Origin: Alphaproteobacteria bacterium
GTDB taxonomy: Bacteria; Pseudomonadota; Alphaproteobacteria; Caulobacterales; Hyphomonadaceae
Length of the DNA stretch: 64,000 bases
NCBI GenBank assembly: GCA_018827375.1
Contig: JAHJYW010000032.1
Coordinates: forward strand, 186,001 to 250,000
Direction: 5' to 3'
The position numbers and the translations under genes were made by a program. Of this stretch, positions 1 through 9,062 are shown one piece after another. The notes beneath the pieces are model-generated. The model searched no databases. It was not told where the DNA came from and saw nothing but the letters and a program-made list of their open reading frames with translations. Each line of letters opens with the position of its first letter. Positions within the stretch are counted from its first letter, which is position 1.

Positions 1-603
1 CGCATCTCGAAGGGCAAGAACCCGCTGGACGGCTCGTCCGTTCACCCGGAAGCCTATCCGGTGGTCGAGCGCATCGCCAAGAAGACCGGGCGCAAGCTCG
101 AGGCGCTGATCGGGGACAAGGCCTTCCTGTCGAAGCTGAAGCCGGAAGAGTTTGCCGATGCCATTTTCGGCGTACCAACGGTGAAAGACATCCTCGTCGA
201 ACTGGAAAAGCCGGGCCGTGACCCGCGCCCGGAATTCCGTACAGCGACGTTCAAGGACGGCGTTGAGAAAGTGTCGGACCTGAAGCCCGGCATGCGGCTT
301 GAAGGCGTGGTTACCAATGTGACGGCGTTCGGTGCATTCGTGGATATCGGTGTTCACCAGGACGGCCTGGTGCACGTTTCGGAACTCTCGGATACGTTCG
401 TGAAGGACCCCCATACGGTGGTGAGTACGGGGCAAGTGGTCAGTGTTCTGGTGCTGGATGTTGACGTGCAGCGCAAGCGCATCGGTCTGAGCCTCAAGCA
501 GGCACCAGGCAGGGCATCACGCAACGCGCCAACTGCTGCGCAATCCGCTCCAAAGGACACGCCATCGTCCAGTCCGTTCGACGTGCTATCCTCCTTGCGG
601 TGA
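1..603 (+). CDS. tex: Tex-family transcription accessory protein, C-terminal part (5' truncated by window)
   Basis: The frame is open from the first base and encodes about 200 residues of the C-terminus of a Tex/YhgF-type RNA-binding protein. The opening residues ([18 protein letters not shown]) match the helical region that precedes the S1 domain in Tex. An S1 RNA-binding domain follows at about residues 97-167 of the visible part ([20 protein letters not shown] ... [10 protein letters not shown]), then a short low-complexity tail rich in Ser, Pro and Ala. Tex is a nucleic-acid-binding factor linked to transcription. The N-terminal HTH, YqgF-like and HhH parts lie outside the window. A perfect hairpin starts 8 bases after the stop. 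Confidence 0.93.
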   Translation, partial: RISKGKNPLDGSSVHPEAYPVVERIAKKTGRKLEALIGDKAFLSKLKPEEFADAIFGVPTVKDILVELEKPGRDPRPEFRTATFKDGVEKVSDLKPGMRLEGVVTNVTAFGAFVDIGVHQDGLVHVSELSDTFVKDPHTVVSTGQVVSVLVLDVDVQRKRIGLSLKQAPGRASRNAPTAAQSAPKDTPSSSPFDVLSSLR

Positions 604-610
604 GAAAACG

Positions 611-641
611 CGCGTACGCTGCCTGAGGTGCAGCGTACGCG
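611..641 (+). terminator. Perfect 12-bp hairpin downstream of tex
   Basis: Bases 611-622 (CGCGTACGCTGC) are exactly complementary to 630-641, with a 7-base loop. The hairpin starts just after the tex stop codon, where an intrinsic terminator would lie. No T-run follows the stem, so it may be an RNA 3'-end stabiliser or a Rho-assisted terminator rather than a canonical intrinsic terminator. Confidence 0.55.
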
Positions 642-757
642 GCCGCCTCGACAGTCTTAAACTCCGTCCATATGGCCGATTCGTAACTGGCGCTGCAGTG
701 GGCACGATCCTAATTTCCAAATCACAAAGGGTGAGGCCTGTTTGTCCATATCCGTGA

Positions 758-1213
758 TTGGAGACTGCTGTGTTCTATCCTGAAATACCCTCTCGCCAGA
801 CTGAGCCTGTCCGGCACAGGCTGCCCAATTCACCCATTGCAGCCGAGCAGGTCGATATCGTCCGGTTTCTCACTGATCCGGAAACGTTCGGTGGCCATGC
901 GCCAGCCTATTTCGACACGGCTGTGTCGCACCTGTTTGTCTGCGGAAGTCATCTCTACGTCCTTCGCAAGCCGATTGACGATGATGGCTTTCGCTGCGCC
1001 ACGGTGCAGGACCGCTGGGACTGGTGTGAAACGCAGTGCATGCGCGGTGTCAGCGGCTTTGGTATTGTCGCCGCGCGGCCGTTTCCTATCGTGCGTCGGG
1101 AAGGGCGTATGTACCTTGGCGGACCGGGAAGTATTCGTGACTGGGTTTTGAGGATAACCTGTGAATCCGTCACAGTAGATAGGGGTTTCATTACCCTCCA
1201 GCACGCAGCCTGA
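758..1213 (+). CDS. Stand-alone N-terminal lobe of the aminoglycoside-phosphotransferase/ATP-binding protein family (COG2187-like)
   Basis: The protein is 147-151 residues long. The order of motifs (IVRFLTDPETFGG, a His-containing strand, LRKPIDDDGFRC, and YLGGPGSIRDWVLRI) follows the N-terminal segment of the large bifunctional aminoglycoside phosphotransferase/ATP-binding proteins, which typically read FLsDPatyg..., yKlkrpv..., and lgGpGevvDWvv. The protein stops where the catalytic kinase core would begin, and no continuation is visible in the downstream frames. The TTG at 758 has no clear ribosome site, whereas a GTG at 770 follows GGAG (760-763), so 770 is the likelier start. It may be a dedicated short paralogue or a gene remnant. 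The family assignment is by eye. Confidence 0.6.
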   Translation: METAVFYPEIPSRQTEPVRHRLPNSPIAAEQVDIVRFLTDPETFGGHAPAYFDTAVSHLFVCGSHLYVLRKPIDDDGFRCATVQDRWDWCETQCMRGVSGFGIVAARPFPIVRREGRMYLGGPGSIRDWVLRITCESVTVDRGFITLQHAA

Positions 1214-1335
1214 AGACATCATCGGTATAGATTTTGCGAATACTCGCGGGATTCCGGTAATGACGTTCCACTTTCAGAAGGATATAGATGCGTCAGGCAT
1301 AGCGTGTGGTTTGTGCCGAACGGAAGGAGACGCGC

Positions 1336-2310
1336 ATGTCCTCGGAGCGCCTGAATTGGGATAATCTGCGCGTCTTCATGGTCGTGGCGGAGCTCAATAG
1401 CATGAAGGCGGCCTCTGTGCGCCTCGGCGACTCGCCACCGACGATCGGGCGCAAGATTGACGAACTCGAAACAGAGCTGAACGTCCAGCTGCTCAATCGC
1501 TCAACGCGCGGCGTGGAGCTGACAGAGGCGGGTAAATTTGTCCTCAGCCAGGCAAAAGCGATGGCCGACGCGGCCAACGGCCTGCGTCGCCAAACCGACG
1601 AAAAAGGGCAGCCAATCGAGGGCTCGATCACGCTGGCAACTGGCGACGGTCTGGGGCCTTACTGGATCGCGCCGCGGCTTCCGGAATTTAACCGCGCCAA
1701 TCCGCGTATTCAGATCAAAATGAACGTTTTCGAAAAAGCGCCTGATGTCGGGGCGGGCGAGGCGGACATTGCCATCCAGTATACCGAGCCCAAGCAACAC
1801 GACGTCATCGCGCGCCGCATGGGCACGCTGCATTACATCAGCTTTGCATCACGCGAATACCTTGATGAGCACGGCGAGCCCAATAGCTTGTTCGAATATT
1901 TCCGGCACCGCACCATCCTGCATCAGGCCTATGTGCACCAGATTGAACGCTGGGCGCCGAAGATGTCCGAGTTACGGAAGATGGTGAACTTTGCATTCGT
2001 CACCAACTCAGCCAGTGCCATGATCGAAGTGTGCAAGAGCGGCGGCGGTGTCGCGCTGTTACCATCCTATATCGGTACGGTCGAGCCAACGCTGGTGCCG
2101 CTCGAGCTGCCCGAAGTGGCGCCGATCCAGTTCTGGCTGACCTATACCGAAAGGGTTTGGCGCATGCCCAGTGGCCGCATCGTCATCGACTGGCTCAAAG
2201 ACATGTTCGAAGCGGAAGATGCTTTCTGGTTTACCGAGCACTTCGTTCACCCAAATCGCGCGAACGCCGTCAAGCCGTACCTGCAGGGTGGTACCTCAGC
2301 CGCTAGCTAG
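1336..2310 (+). CDS. LysR-family transcriptional regulator
   Basis: The product is 324 residues with an N-terminal winged HTH at about residues 7-65 (LRVFMVVAELNSMKAASVRL ... LNRSTRGVELTEAG) and a LysR substrate-binding domain at about 90-300. The start at 1336 is chosen because GGAAGGAG lies 6-7 bases upstream; the frame is open further but lacks such a site. The gene is convergent with the XRE regulator gene, and the two stop regions overlap by 15 bases (2296-2310). No divergently transcribed target gene is adjacent, so the regulated function is unknown. Confidence 0.9.
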   Translation: MSSERLNWDNLRVFMVVAELNSMKAASVRLGDSPPTIGRKIDELETELNVQLLNRSTRGVELTEAGKFVLSQAKAMADAANGLRRQTDEKGQPIEGSITLATGDGLGPYWIAPRLPEFNRANPRIQIKMNVFEKAPDVGAGEADIAIQYTEPKQHDVIARRMGTLHYISFASREYLDEHGEPNSLFEYFRHRTILHQAYVHQIERWAPKMSELRKMVNFAFVTNSASAMIEVCKSGGGVALLPSYIGTVEPTLVPLELPEVAPIQFWLTYTERVWRMPSGRIVIDWLKDMFEAEDAFWFTEHFVHPNRANAVKPYLQGGTSAAS

Positions 2311-2676
2311 GGCTTTCAGGACGCGGGACATGGTCTCGAGTTTTTCGACAGATTTCGTCCGTTCGATCCAGTCATGGCACTCGGCGCGCACGCGCATGGC
2401 CGGGTCCTTGATCGATGGATCGGCGTCGCCTTCATCCTCGAACAGGTCTGCGATTGGAACACGCAAAGCCTCAGCCACTGTCGACAGCATGCCGGCGCTC
2501 AGGCGGTTGGTGCCCGTCTCGTATTTCTGCAACTGCTGATGGCTGATGCCGAGTTCCGTGCCAAGCTCGGCGAGGGTGCGGTTTTGCGCGATACGCAGCG
2601 CGCGAATTTTTTCACCTACCAGCTGGTCTACGCGCGTCGGCGCGCGCGAACTGGAGTGTCTTTGCTCGTTTTGCAC
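2296..2676 (-). CDS. XRE-family helix-turn-helix transcriptional regulator
   Basis: About 126 residues from the preferred GTG start at 2676, which is preceded by AAGGGA at a fitting distance; the frame extends upstream to 2748. A Cro/C1-type HTH lies at about residues 20-75 (VGEKIRALRIAQNRTLAELG, then SHQQLQKYETGTNRLSAGML), ending in the usual VAEALRVPIADLFE. This arrangement is common in alphaproteobacterial single-domain XRE regulators. A charged C-terminal helix follows. The gene is convergent with, and overlaps the end of, the LysR gene. The target is unknown. Confidence 0.85.
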   Translation of the reverse strand: MQNEQRHSSSRAPTRVDQLVGEKIRALRIAQNRTLAELGTELGISHQQLQKYETGTNRLSAGMLSTVAEALRVPIADLFEDEGDADPSIKDPAMRVRAECHDWIERTKSVEKLETMSRVLKALASG

Positions 2677-2792
2677 GTTTAAATTCCCTTTTCTAGCAAA
2701 CCCTGCATTTCGCGCTTGGGATGTTAAAGCAAGACCGTGGCTTACCAAAAATATGAAACGCCGCTGGGCTCATTTCATGTCTTCATGTGGGT

Positions 2793-2875
2793 ACTAGCCA
2801 CTCGTGAGTGAAAACGGGCCTCGAAAATATACCTTTGGTTTCAATCCTTCGAGGTCGCCTACAATTGAGGCTAGT
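2793..2875 (-). other. Nested inverted repeats (possible multi-branched RNA) at the tamB 3' end
   Basis: An outer pair of arms, ACTAGCC (2793-2799) and GGCTAGT (2869-2875), encloses two inner hairpins: a compact palindrome CACTCGTGAGTG (2799-2810) and CCTCGAA (2819-2825) pairing with TTCGAGG (2848-2854) across 22 bases. Together they could fold into a three-way junction. The tamB stop codon (2871-2873) lies inside the outer arm, so the element would be the tamB mRNA 3' end. The pairing is seen directly; an RNA function is inferred. Confidence 0.4.
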
Positions 2876-5800
2876 AGTCCTTTTTCCACCTTATGGAGAT
2901 TTTATTCTCACCTGTGGCGGTGGTTTCAGATGTAACCGAAACGTGATCGGCTGGCTCCCACTCGACCTCGACTGAGCTGCCGCTGGCTCCTGCTGCATTG
3001 AGCTGGAGATAGACATCGTCGCTGAGGTACTGGCCAACACCCAGCTCGGCGTTGCCAGCATCATTTGACCCAATCGACAGGCGGTCGACGCGAAGGGCCG
3101 ACTGTAGTTGCGCGGCGGGATCAAAGCCGCCGCCGCGTCCGCTGAGCTTGGCGATGGAAGAGGCAAGCTGGGCCGCTTCAACAGGGGACAGATCGATGGA
3201 CGAGCGTCCGAACAGGAGGCGGGACAGGATCTCGTCCTGAGGCAGGTCCGGCGTGCTGGACAGTTCGAAGACCGGATTGGACGGCTTGCCTGAAACCTGA
3301 ACCCTTGCCACGAAGCCGTTGACCGAGCGTTCAGCGTCCACGGCGATGCGGGCCGAGTCGACCGGTCCATCGAATGTGATTTCCCCGCTGTCGAACACGA
3401 ACGGGCGCCCAGCCAGATCAAGGCTGCCGCGAACCATCGTGGCGTCGCCCTTGAGGTTCACATTGGAGGCTGTGCCCGTGGCCGTCAGGTCAATCGCCCA
3501 TTCACTGTCGAGGCCGCGACCGGTCACATAAATACGACGGTCGGCATTGATATCGAGATTGAGTCTCAGGGTCTGCTTCATCCGGCTGGCCTCTGAAGCG
3601 GACACGTCATCATCGGTCCATCGGACATCAATTGCCTTGGGTCCTGATGAAGGCAGGTTGTCCAGCGACACACGCGCTTCATCGACAACCAGTTTACCGG
3701 CGGCGAGGCGGCCGTCCTCGTCTTCCGTCAGCGTCACTTTCCCGCTGAGACGTGCAATGTCGCCATCGCGGTCATAGACGAGCAGGCGCGTGAGATCCGC
3801 CTCGACGCGGCCTTGCGATTTTCCCAGCGACCCGTTGATCGACACGCTGCCATTGCCTGCGCCTTGCCCCGTACCCTTTACGGTAATGGTCTGGTCGGCA
3901 TAGGCGGCATCGAATGCGATTCCTGTGACACGCATGCCTGTCGCGCCATATTCGTACAGGCCATTACTTATGGTCGCCTTGGCCTGATAGGCAGGTTCCG
4001 CAAAAGAACCTTTCACGGTGGCAAGGGCATCAATCCGCCCGCCGATATCGTGTCCATAGGCGAGGGCCGCAGACTGGAGCGCTGCAAGGTCGCCCTTCAG
4101 GCTGGCCTGGCCGCTCAGCGGTTGTTCACGGTCAAGGCTGACAAGCGAGTTGGCTGATGGTTTCACAGGCAGCGCTGCGTCGGAAACAAGAACAAGATCC
4201 TTGCCGTAATTGCTGCGGGCATTCAGCTTGAACACTTTCGCATTCAACTTGCCTGTCATGTCGAGTGACAGCGAGGTGTCGAGGCCCGGGACAGGGCTTG
4301 TTGCGGAAAACGCGAAAGAGCCTGAAGGCGAAAGGCCAATCGGTTTGAACTCGCCATGTCCGTTAAGGCGCGCATCGACGTCTCCGAGATTGGCGAGCGT
4401 AAACAGGGCGCCAAAATCCACGGCGTTGACGTCGAGTGCGAGTGTGGCGGTTTCGCCGCTGCCCGAAAGGCTCGCCTTTATCTCCCCGCCCAGCAGGTCA
4501 AGCTGGCCGTTCAGGTCAGGCGCATCGCCAAGCCGCCAACGGGCGGGCTGAGGTGTGCTCAGCTTTTCGCCAAGCGCCGTTCCGGAGAGACTGAATGTGC
4601 CTTCCGGCGCATCGCCAGAAAGGTCTGCCTTGCCGGAAAAGGTGAAGTCGAAAGGAAAGGAGGGCTGTGTGCTCAGCAGGGTGGCGCGGAAGTCATAGCC
4701 ATCCTTGTTGTTCTTGATGTCGGCAGAGAAGTCATCAAGCTGGACGCCATTTTTGAGTTTTGCGTCAGTGCCCTCCGCATGCACAACAAGCGACATGGGC
4801 GCGTCGCCTTCCTTCACGATGCTGGCATTCGCTCGCAGGCTTTTGACGCGGATATCTTCTGTCGTCAGGCCGTCACCATCAGCGTTGATCGCGACGATCA
4901 GGTCACCGGCCGGGCTGATCTCGGTCCGCCCGGCAAGTGCAAGCGGACCATAATTGCCATTGATGTTCTCGATCAGGATGCCGCCATTGGCGCGCGCGAA
5001 GTCCGCGGTCAGGTCCAGCTCTTCGCCTGCTGCGGTGCCTGTAACCCTGACGGGCCCGGCAATGCGATCACCTGCCAAAGAGAGCGTCGTTGTCGCCGTC
5101 ACGTCTTCGATATCACGTGAGGCGACGCGGAAGCTCCCGCCAGTGGATTTGAAATCCACGACCAGCGCGTCCGACGGCCCGACCAGGCCTATTTGGCCAC
5201 TACCGAGATTGAAGGCATTGCCACTGATATCAAGCGGGGCGGTCTGATCGAAATCGAATGCCAGGGCGCTTTTGCCGCCGATCCGATATGTGCCATTGCC
5301 GTTCATTTGCAGGCCGGCGCTAGCAAGTGTTGCCTTGGCGATGCGGATGGCTTTGCCGTCAATCTTAAGCGAGGCGTTGACCTTCGGCGCAGGTCCGATG
5401 AGCGGCTGTACGCTGTCTGGCAGTCCGGAGAATCCCTCGCCTGTAAGGTTCGTATCGATCGACGGGCTGGTGAGTTGTCCATGAACGCGGAACGTGCCCG
5501 CTGCGCGCCCGCCAAATGAACCGGGCAGGCTGCGGAGCGCCTGGTCCAATGTCCCGCGTATATCCAGCGTGCGGGCTTCTGCCGCGATTGTGCCGGACGC
5601 CGAAACCTTGCCGTCTGGCAGGGTCAACGCCGAGGGGGCCAGCGTCAGCACACCCGTGTCCCGGGCATAGGTGCCGCTGGCGACAAGGTGGGGCTGCTTG
5701 CCAAGAAGGCCTGACACGGTGTCATTGCCAGCGAAGACACCTTCACCAACGAGATCGGCCCGGAAAGGGATATTGTCGGTTTGCACCGAAACTGTGACGG

Positions 5801-6977
5801 GGCCGGTCAGCTGGCGAAATGGCAGGTCCGCGCCTTTAAGCGCGACAAGGTTTGCCTGGCCTGTGTAGGAGGGGACGTCGCCCTCCATTTCCAGCGTGCC
5901 GTCGAGCGTAAGATTCGCATCGACCCCGGCAAGGTCTGGCAGGCCCGTAAACTTCAGCGTGACCGCCGCTGGCCCGTTCAGGCGCTTCGTCTCGGTATCT
6001 GCTTCGCCTTTCGCCGTCAGCACGCCGGACGCCATGGATGCAGACAAGTCAAAGGAAGCGACATTCTTTTTGATGTCAGCGCCGAGGACGAACCGCGCTT
6101 GCGAGCCGAGAAGCTCTTGCACCGTTTCGGGCAAGGGCAGGGACAGGGCGTTGACGTCGGCATTTGCCGTAAGGCGCCCGTCCAGAATCTTGGCCGTCAT
6201 GGAGGCGGCATCTTCACCCGATACCTGGAACTGTACGTAGCCGTCGCCTTCCTCAATTGTGCCGTCGACGGAAGCGGTGAGGCTGGCGCTTTGCCCGTCT
6301 TCAAGGTGGAGCAGGGTTGCGAATGTGCCTCCCGCGGGTGCTTCGCCGTCGGCATTCAGATTAAACTGTCCCGCAGCGTCGCGCTGGGCGGAGATCATGA
6401 ACCTGTCGCCCAGCCCCTCGATGGGGGTGATGTTCAGGTTTGCCGTCAGTATGCTGTCCTTGCCGCGTGTAAACGCACCGGAAACACTGAACGTGGCTTC
6501 CGGGCCTGCGACACCTTCGGCGAGGGACAGTTTGCCGATATAGAGATCTTCCAGCTCGACGCTCCAGCTGCCGCCACCCGCGCTTTCGCTGGCAGTCGTC
6601 TGCGGCCGGCGTAGGACGCTGATATCGCCCGCGCTGGCAAGCTTCAGTTCGACCTTGCGAGAGAGCAGGGCACGCGGTGTCCAGTTCAGGCGGATATCGT
6701 TTGCCTCAAGCCAGACACCTTCGCTGTCAGCGATCGAGAGATGGTTGAGGTGCATGCGATTGAGTGGATCGCCGGTCAGCCCTTCTGCGGAGATGGTCCC
6801 GAGACTGCCGATTTCGCGTCCGTCGATCTGCGACAGCACGAAAGCGCGCCCGCCATCACTATTGATCCACAGGCGCGCGCCGATGATCACCAGCAGCAGC
6901 AGGGTCACGATCCCACACGCACCTGACGTCAGCGGGCGTCGGCGTATGAATGTCCATGTGGCGCGAAGGTACTTCAT
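2871..6977 (-). CDS. tamB: Translocation/assembly module TamB (DUF490-containing)
   Basis: A 1368-residue protein with one N-terminal membrane anchor (about residues 15-35, GIVTLLLLVIIGARLWI) and a very long, beta-rich, repetitive periplasmic body typical of AsmA/TamB bridge proteins. The C-terminal DUF490 domain covers roughly the last 330 residues and includes VRGSLDLAGRPFVFDSGEI and the ending VEWEPADHVSV...KISIRWKKDY. TamB spans the periplasm and works with TamA in outer-membrane protein assembly or phospholipid transport. Its start overlaps the tamA stop by one base, so the pair is translationally coupled. Confidence 0.93.
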   Translation of the reverse strand: MKYLRATWTFIRRRPLTSGACGIVTLLLLVIIGARLWINSDGGRAFVLSQIDGREIGSLGTISAEGLTGDPLNRMHLNHLSIADSEGVWLEANDIRLNWTPRALLSRKVELKLASAGDISVLRRPQTTASESAGGGSWSVELEDLYIGKLSLAEGVAGPEATFSVSGAFTRGKDSILTANLNITPIEGLGDRFMISAQRDAAGQFNLNADGEAPAGGTFATLLHLEDGQSASLTASVDGTIEEGDGYVQFQVSGEDAASMTAKILDGRLTANADVNALSLPLPETVQELLGSQARFVLGADIKKNVASFDLSASMASGVLTAKGEADTETKRLNGPAAVTLKFTGLPDLAGVDANLTLDGTLEMEGDVPSYTGQANLVALKGADLPFRQLTGPVTVSVQTDNIPFRADLVGEGVFAGNDTVSGLLGKQPHLVASGTYARDTGVLTLAPSALTLPDGKVSASGTIAAEARTLDIRGTLDQALRSLPGSFGGRAAGTFRVHGQLTSPSIDTNLTGEGFSGLPDSVQPLIGPAPKVNASLKIDGKAIRIAKATLASAGLQMNGNGTYRIGGKSALAFDFDQTAPLDISGNAFNLGSGQIGLVGPSDALVVDFKSTGGSFRVASRDIEDVTATTTLSLAGDRIAGPVRVTGTAAGEELDLTADFARANGGILIENINGNYGPLALAGRTEISPAGDLIVAINADGDGLTTEDIRVKSLRANASIVKEGDAPMSLVVHAEGTDAKLKNGVQLDDFSADIKNNKDGYDFRATLLSTQPSFPFDFTFSGKADLSGDAPEGTFSLSGTALGEKLSTPQPARWRLGDAPDLNGQLDLLGGEIKASLSGSGETATLALDVNAVDFGALFTLANLGDVDARLNGHGEFKPIGLSPSGSFAFSATSPVPGLDTSLSLDMTGKLNAKVFKLNARSNYGKDLVLVSDAALPVKPSANSLVSLDREQPLSGQASLKGDLAALQSAALAYGHDIGGRIDALATVKGSFAEPAYQAKATISNGLYEYGATGMRVTGIAFDAAYADQTITVKGTGQGAGNGSVSINGSLGKSQGRVEADLTRLLVYDRDGDIARLSGKVTLTEDEDGRLAAGKLVVDEARVSLDNLPSSGPKAIDVRWTDDDVSASEASRMKQTLRLNLDINADRRIYVTGRGLDSEWAIDLTATGTASNVNLKGDATMVRGSLDLAGRPFVFDSGEITFDGPVDSARIAVDAERSVNGFVARVQVSGKPSNPVFELSSTPDLPQDEILSRLLFGRSSIDLSPVEAAQLASSIAKLSGRGGGFDPAAQLQSALRVDRLSIGSNDAGNAELGVGQYLSDDVYLQLNAAGASGSSVEVEWEPADHVSVTSETTATGENKISIRWKKDY

Positions 6978-8818
6978 CAGAACGATTGCCCGATGGAGAT
7001 GTAGAACTGGGCTGCGCTCTCGCCCTCGCGTCGGTCGACCGGCGTAGCGATGTCCACGCGGACCGGGCCGAAGCCGGGATAGTATCGAAAGCCAAGTCCG
7101 ATGGCCGTGCGCAAATCGCCGAACACTTCATCCGCGCTGTCGGCCGCCGCACCGGAGTCGACAAACAGGACATAGCCGATCTTTTCGCTGCGGCGGTAAC
7201 GCAGCTCAAGAGACGTGTCGAAAAGTGTCCGTCCACCAAGTATCGCGCCGCTGGAGTCGGTCGGCGAAAGGCTCTGATAGTCAAAGCCGCGGACAGTGCC
7301 GCCGCCGCCGGCGAAGAACAGCCGGTCAGCCGGCACGCCATTGGAACCGAAGAAGGCGCCAAACTCAGTCCGCAAGGCGGCCACGAATGGACCGTCTGCG
7401 ATTTTCTTGTAGGTCGATCCTGAAATCAGCAGCCGGGTGTAGCCTGCATTGGCGTCGCCCACCGACATGCCCGGCTCGATGCCAAGGAACGCCTTATTGC
7501 CAGATTGCGGATCGAGCGGTTGCTTGACGGTTGAATAGGTCGCCGCCAGCGGGAAGGAGAGGGTCACCAGTTCGCGCGGTTCGAGCAGGGCGCGCAGGCG
7601 CAGCTCTTTCGTGCGCGTGGCATCAAGCGTCACGCCTGCGGACAGGGTGAAATTTTTGTTGAAAGGCTGCGACAGCGACGCGCCGACCTTTACACCTTGG
7701 AGGTCGTAGGCGTCGGTCTCTTCGGCCCGCACGCCTGTTTCGGCAGTGAGCGTGCGACCGTAACGTCCGATATTGGGGCGGGTATAGGTGGCCGTCAGGT
7801 CCCGGGCGAGTGTCGCCACTGCGCCCTGCAGGCGGAAAGTGTCGCCTGCGCCGGTCACGTCACGCCGTTCCCAGAAGGCGTCAGCGCCGACCCCGTCTGT
7901 CGTGGAGGCTGTAACGCCCGCGCCCACAGAGCGGCGCTTGGCTTCAGTGAGGGTCAATTCGACAGGATAGAGCCCGTTCGAGTCAGGTGTCTGGGATATC
8001 GCAACGCCGATGCCGTCGAACAGGCCGCTGCTGCGCAGGCGCGCGCGGAGCTGGTCGATCTTGTCGGCGACGTAGACATCACCGGGTGTCCAGGTGCGGT
8101 ATAGGCGGATCGTATCCATGTCGGATGCGCTACCGTCGGTCAGCGTCATGTCGCCCAGGCGCACATAGGGGCCCGGCGCCAGTGCGTAGGTGATCTCGAC
8201 CGACTTTTCCTTTCGGGATGCGAGCACATCAATCCCGCCGCTTTCGGCAAAGGCGTGGCCATTATCCTGCAGGGTCCGAACAAGGCGGTTGTCGAGGCCC
8301 TCGATATCGGTTGTCCGTGCGGGCGCGCCGACCGGCACAGTGTTCAGCGCCGTATCCAGTTTGGCTTGCAGCGGTTCGCTGACGGGTGTCGCCATGGAGA
8401 TTTTGACAGACGCGACCTCAAACCGTTCGTCGGCCTGCACGTCGAGGCGGGGCTTGGTGTCCAGCGAGTCGATAAGTTCGGGCGAGACTTCAGCGGCGAG
8501 ATAGCCCTCTGACGCAAGGAACTCTTCCAGCGTGCTGGCGGCATCGCCGGCCTGGCGCCGCGATTCCAGAATACTCTGCGGCGGCGCCTCGTCGGTTTCC
8601 AGAACAGTGCGCGTCTTGGCTTCGAGTCCGGGCGGCAGGCCGTCCAGCTCCACGGGCATCTGCTTGCTTGTCCCGCCAATGCCATTTCCACCACCGGGAA
8701 ACCCTGCACACGCCGTCAGTGCGCTTAAAACGCAGAGCCCCGTTGCGGGATGTGTAAGGACACTCCCGGCGACAGAGCTGATACGGGCAAGCCGCTGAGA
8801 CATCAAAGAATTTACCAT
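6977..8818 (-). CDS. tamA: TamA-type Omp85 outer-membrane protein (possible lipoprotein signal)
   Basis: About 613 residues. The N-terminal third has POTRA-type segments (for example FEVASVKISMATPVSEPLQA and PGPYVRLGDMTLTDGSA); the C-terminal part is an Omp85 beta-barrel containing the conserved GGGGTVRGFDYQSLSP segment and ending GFGPVRVDIATPVDRR...FYISIGQSF. TamA pairs with TamB, encoded immediately downstream. The signal region ends LSALTAC-AGFPGG, which fits a lipobox with Cys37 as the acylated residue; that would be unusual for a proteobacterial TamA. The start may be 8818 or 8803; neither has a clear ribosome site. Confidence 0.9.
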   Translation of the reverse strand: MVNSLMSQRLARISSVAGSVLTHPATGLCVLSALTACAGFPGGGNGIGGTSKQMPVELDGLPPGLEAKTRTVLETDEAPPQSILESRRQAGDAASTLEEFLASEGYLAAEVSPELIDSLDTKPRLDVQADERFEVASVKISMATPVSEPLQAKLDTALNTVPVGAPARTTDIEGLDNRLVRTLQDNGHAFAESGGIDVLASRKEKSVEITYALAPGPYVRLGDMTLTDGSASDMDTIRLYRTWTPGDVYVADKIDQLRARLRSSGLFDGIGVAISQTPDSNGLYPVELTLTEAKRRSVGAGVTASTTDGVGADAFWERRDVTGAGDTFRLQGAVATLARDLTATYTRPNIGRYGRTLTAETGVRAEETDAYDLQGVKVGASLSQPFNKNFTLSAGVTLDATRTKELRLRALLEPRELVTLSFPLAATYSTVKQPLDPQSGNKAFLGIEPGMSVGDANAGYTRLLISGSTYKKIADGPFVAALRTEFGAFFGSNGVPADRLFFAGGGGTVRGFDYQSLSPTDSSGAILGGRTLFDTSLELRYRRSEKIGYVLFVDSGAAADSADEVFGDLRTAIGLGFRYYPGFGPVRVDIATPVDRREGESAAQFYISIGQSF

Positions 8819-9062
8819 TCGAACTGCAATGCGAGGATTGCGCCACTTTTCCTAAATGAAGGCTGAACGGGCCTGTATAGTGGCAACATACTGCGCAGTG
8901 CTGCCGTTTGCGCCCCGAACACTGCAACAAAATGAAAAATATTCTTATAAATACATCACCATCCAGGCGAGTTTGCGGTGTGTGACGTATCTCCGGGCGG
9001 GCAATTGCAAGTGTATCCGGCACTACCATATAATGGGCTTATCGATAATTGGCGGAGAATAA

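Noticed and set aside
2834..2854. ATTGAAAC-like sequence (minus strand) reminiscent of a CRISPR repeat end
   Set aside because: It occurs once, inside a hairpin region; there are no regularly spaced repeats and no cas genes.
4356..6614. Several long plus-strand frames inside tamB
   Set aside because: They are antisense to a continuous TamB coding sequence, have no ribosome sites or domains, and are explained by codon bias.
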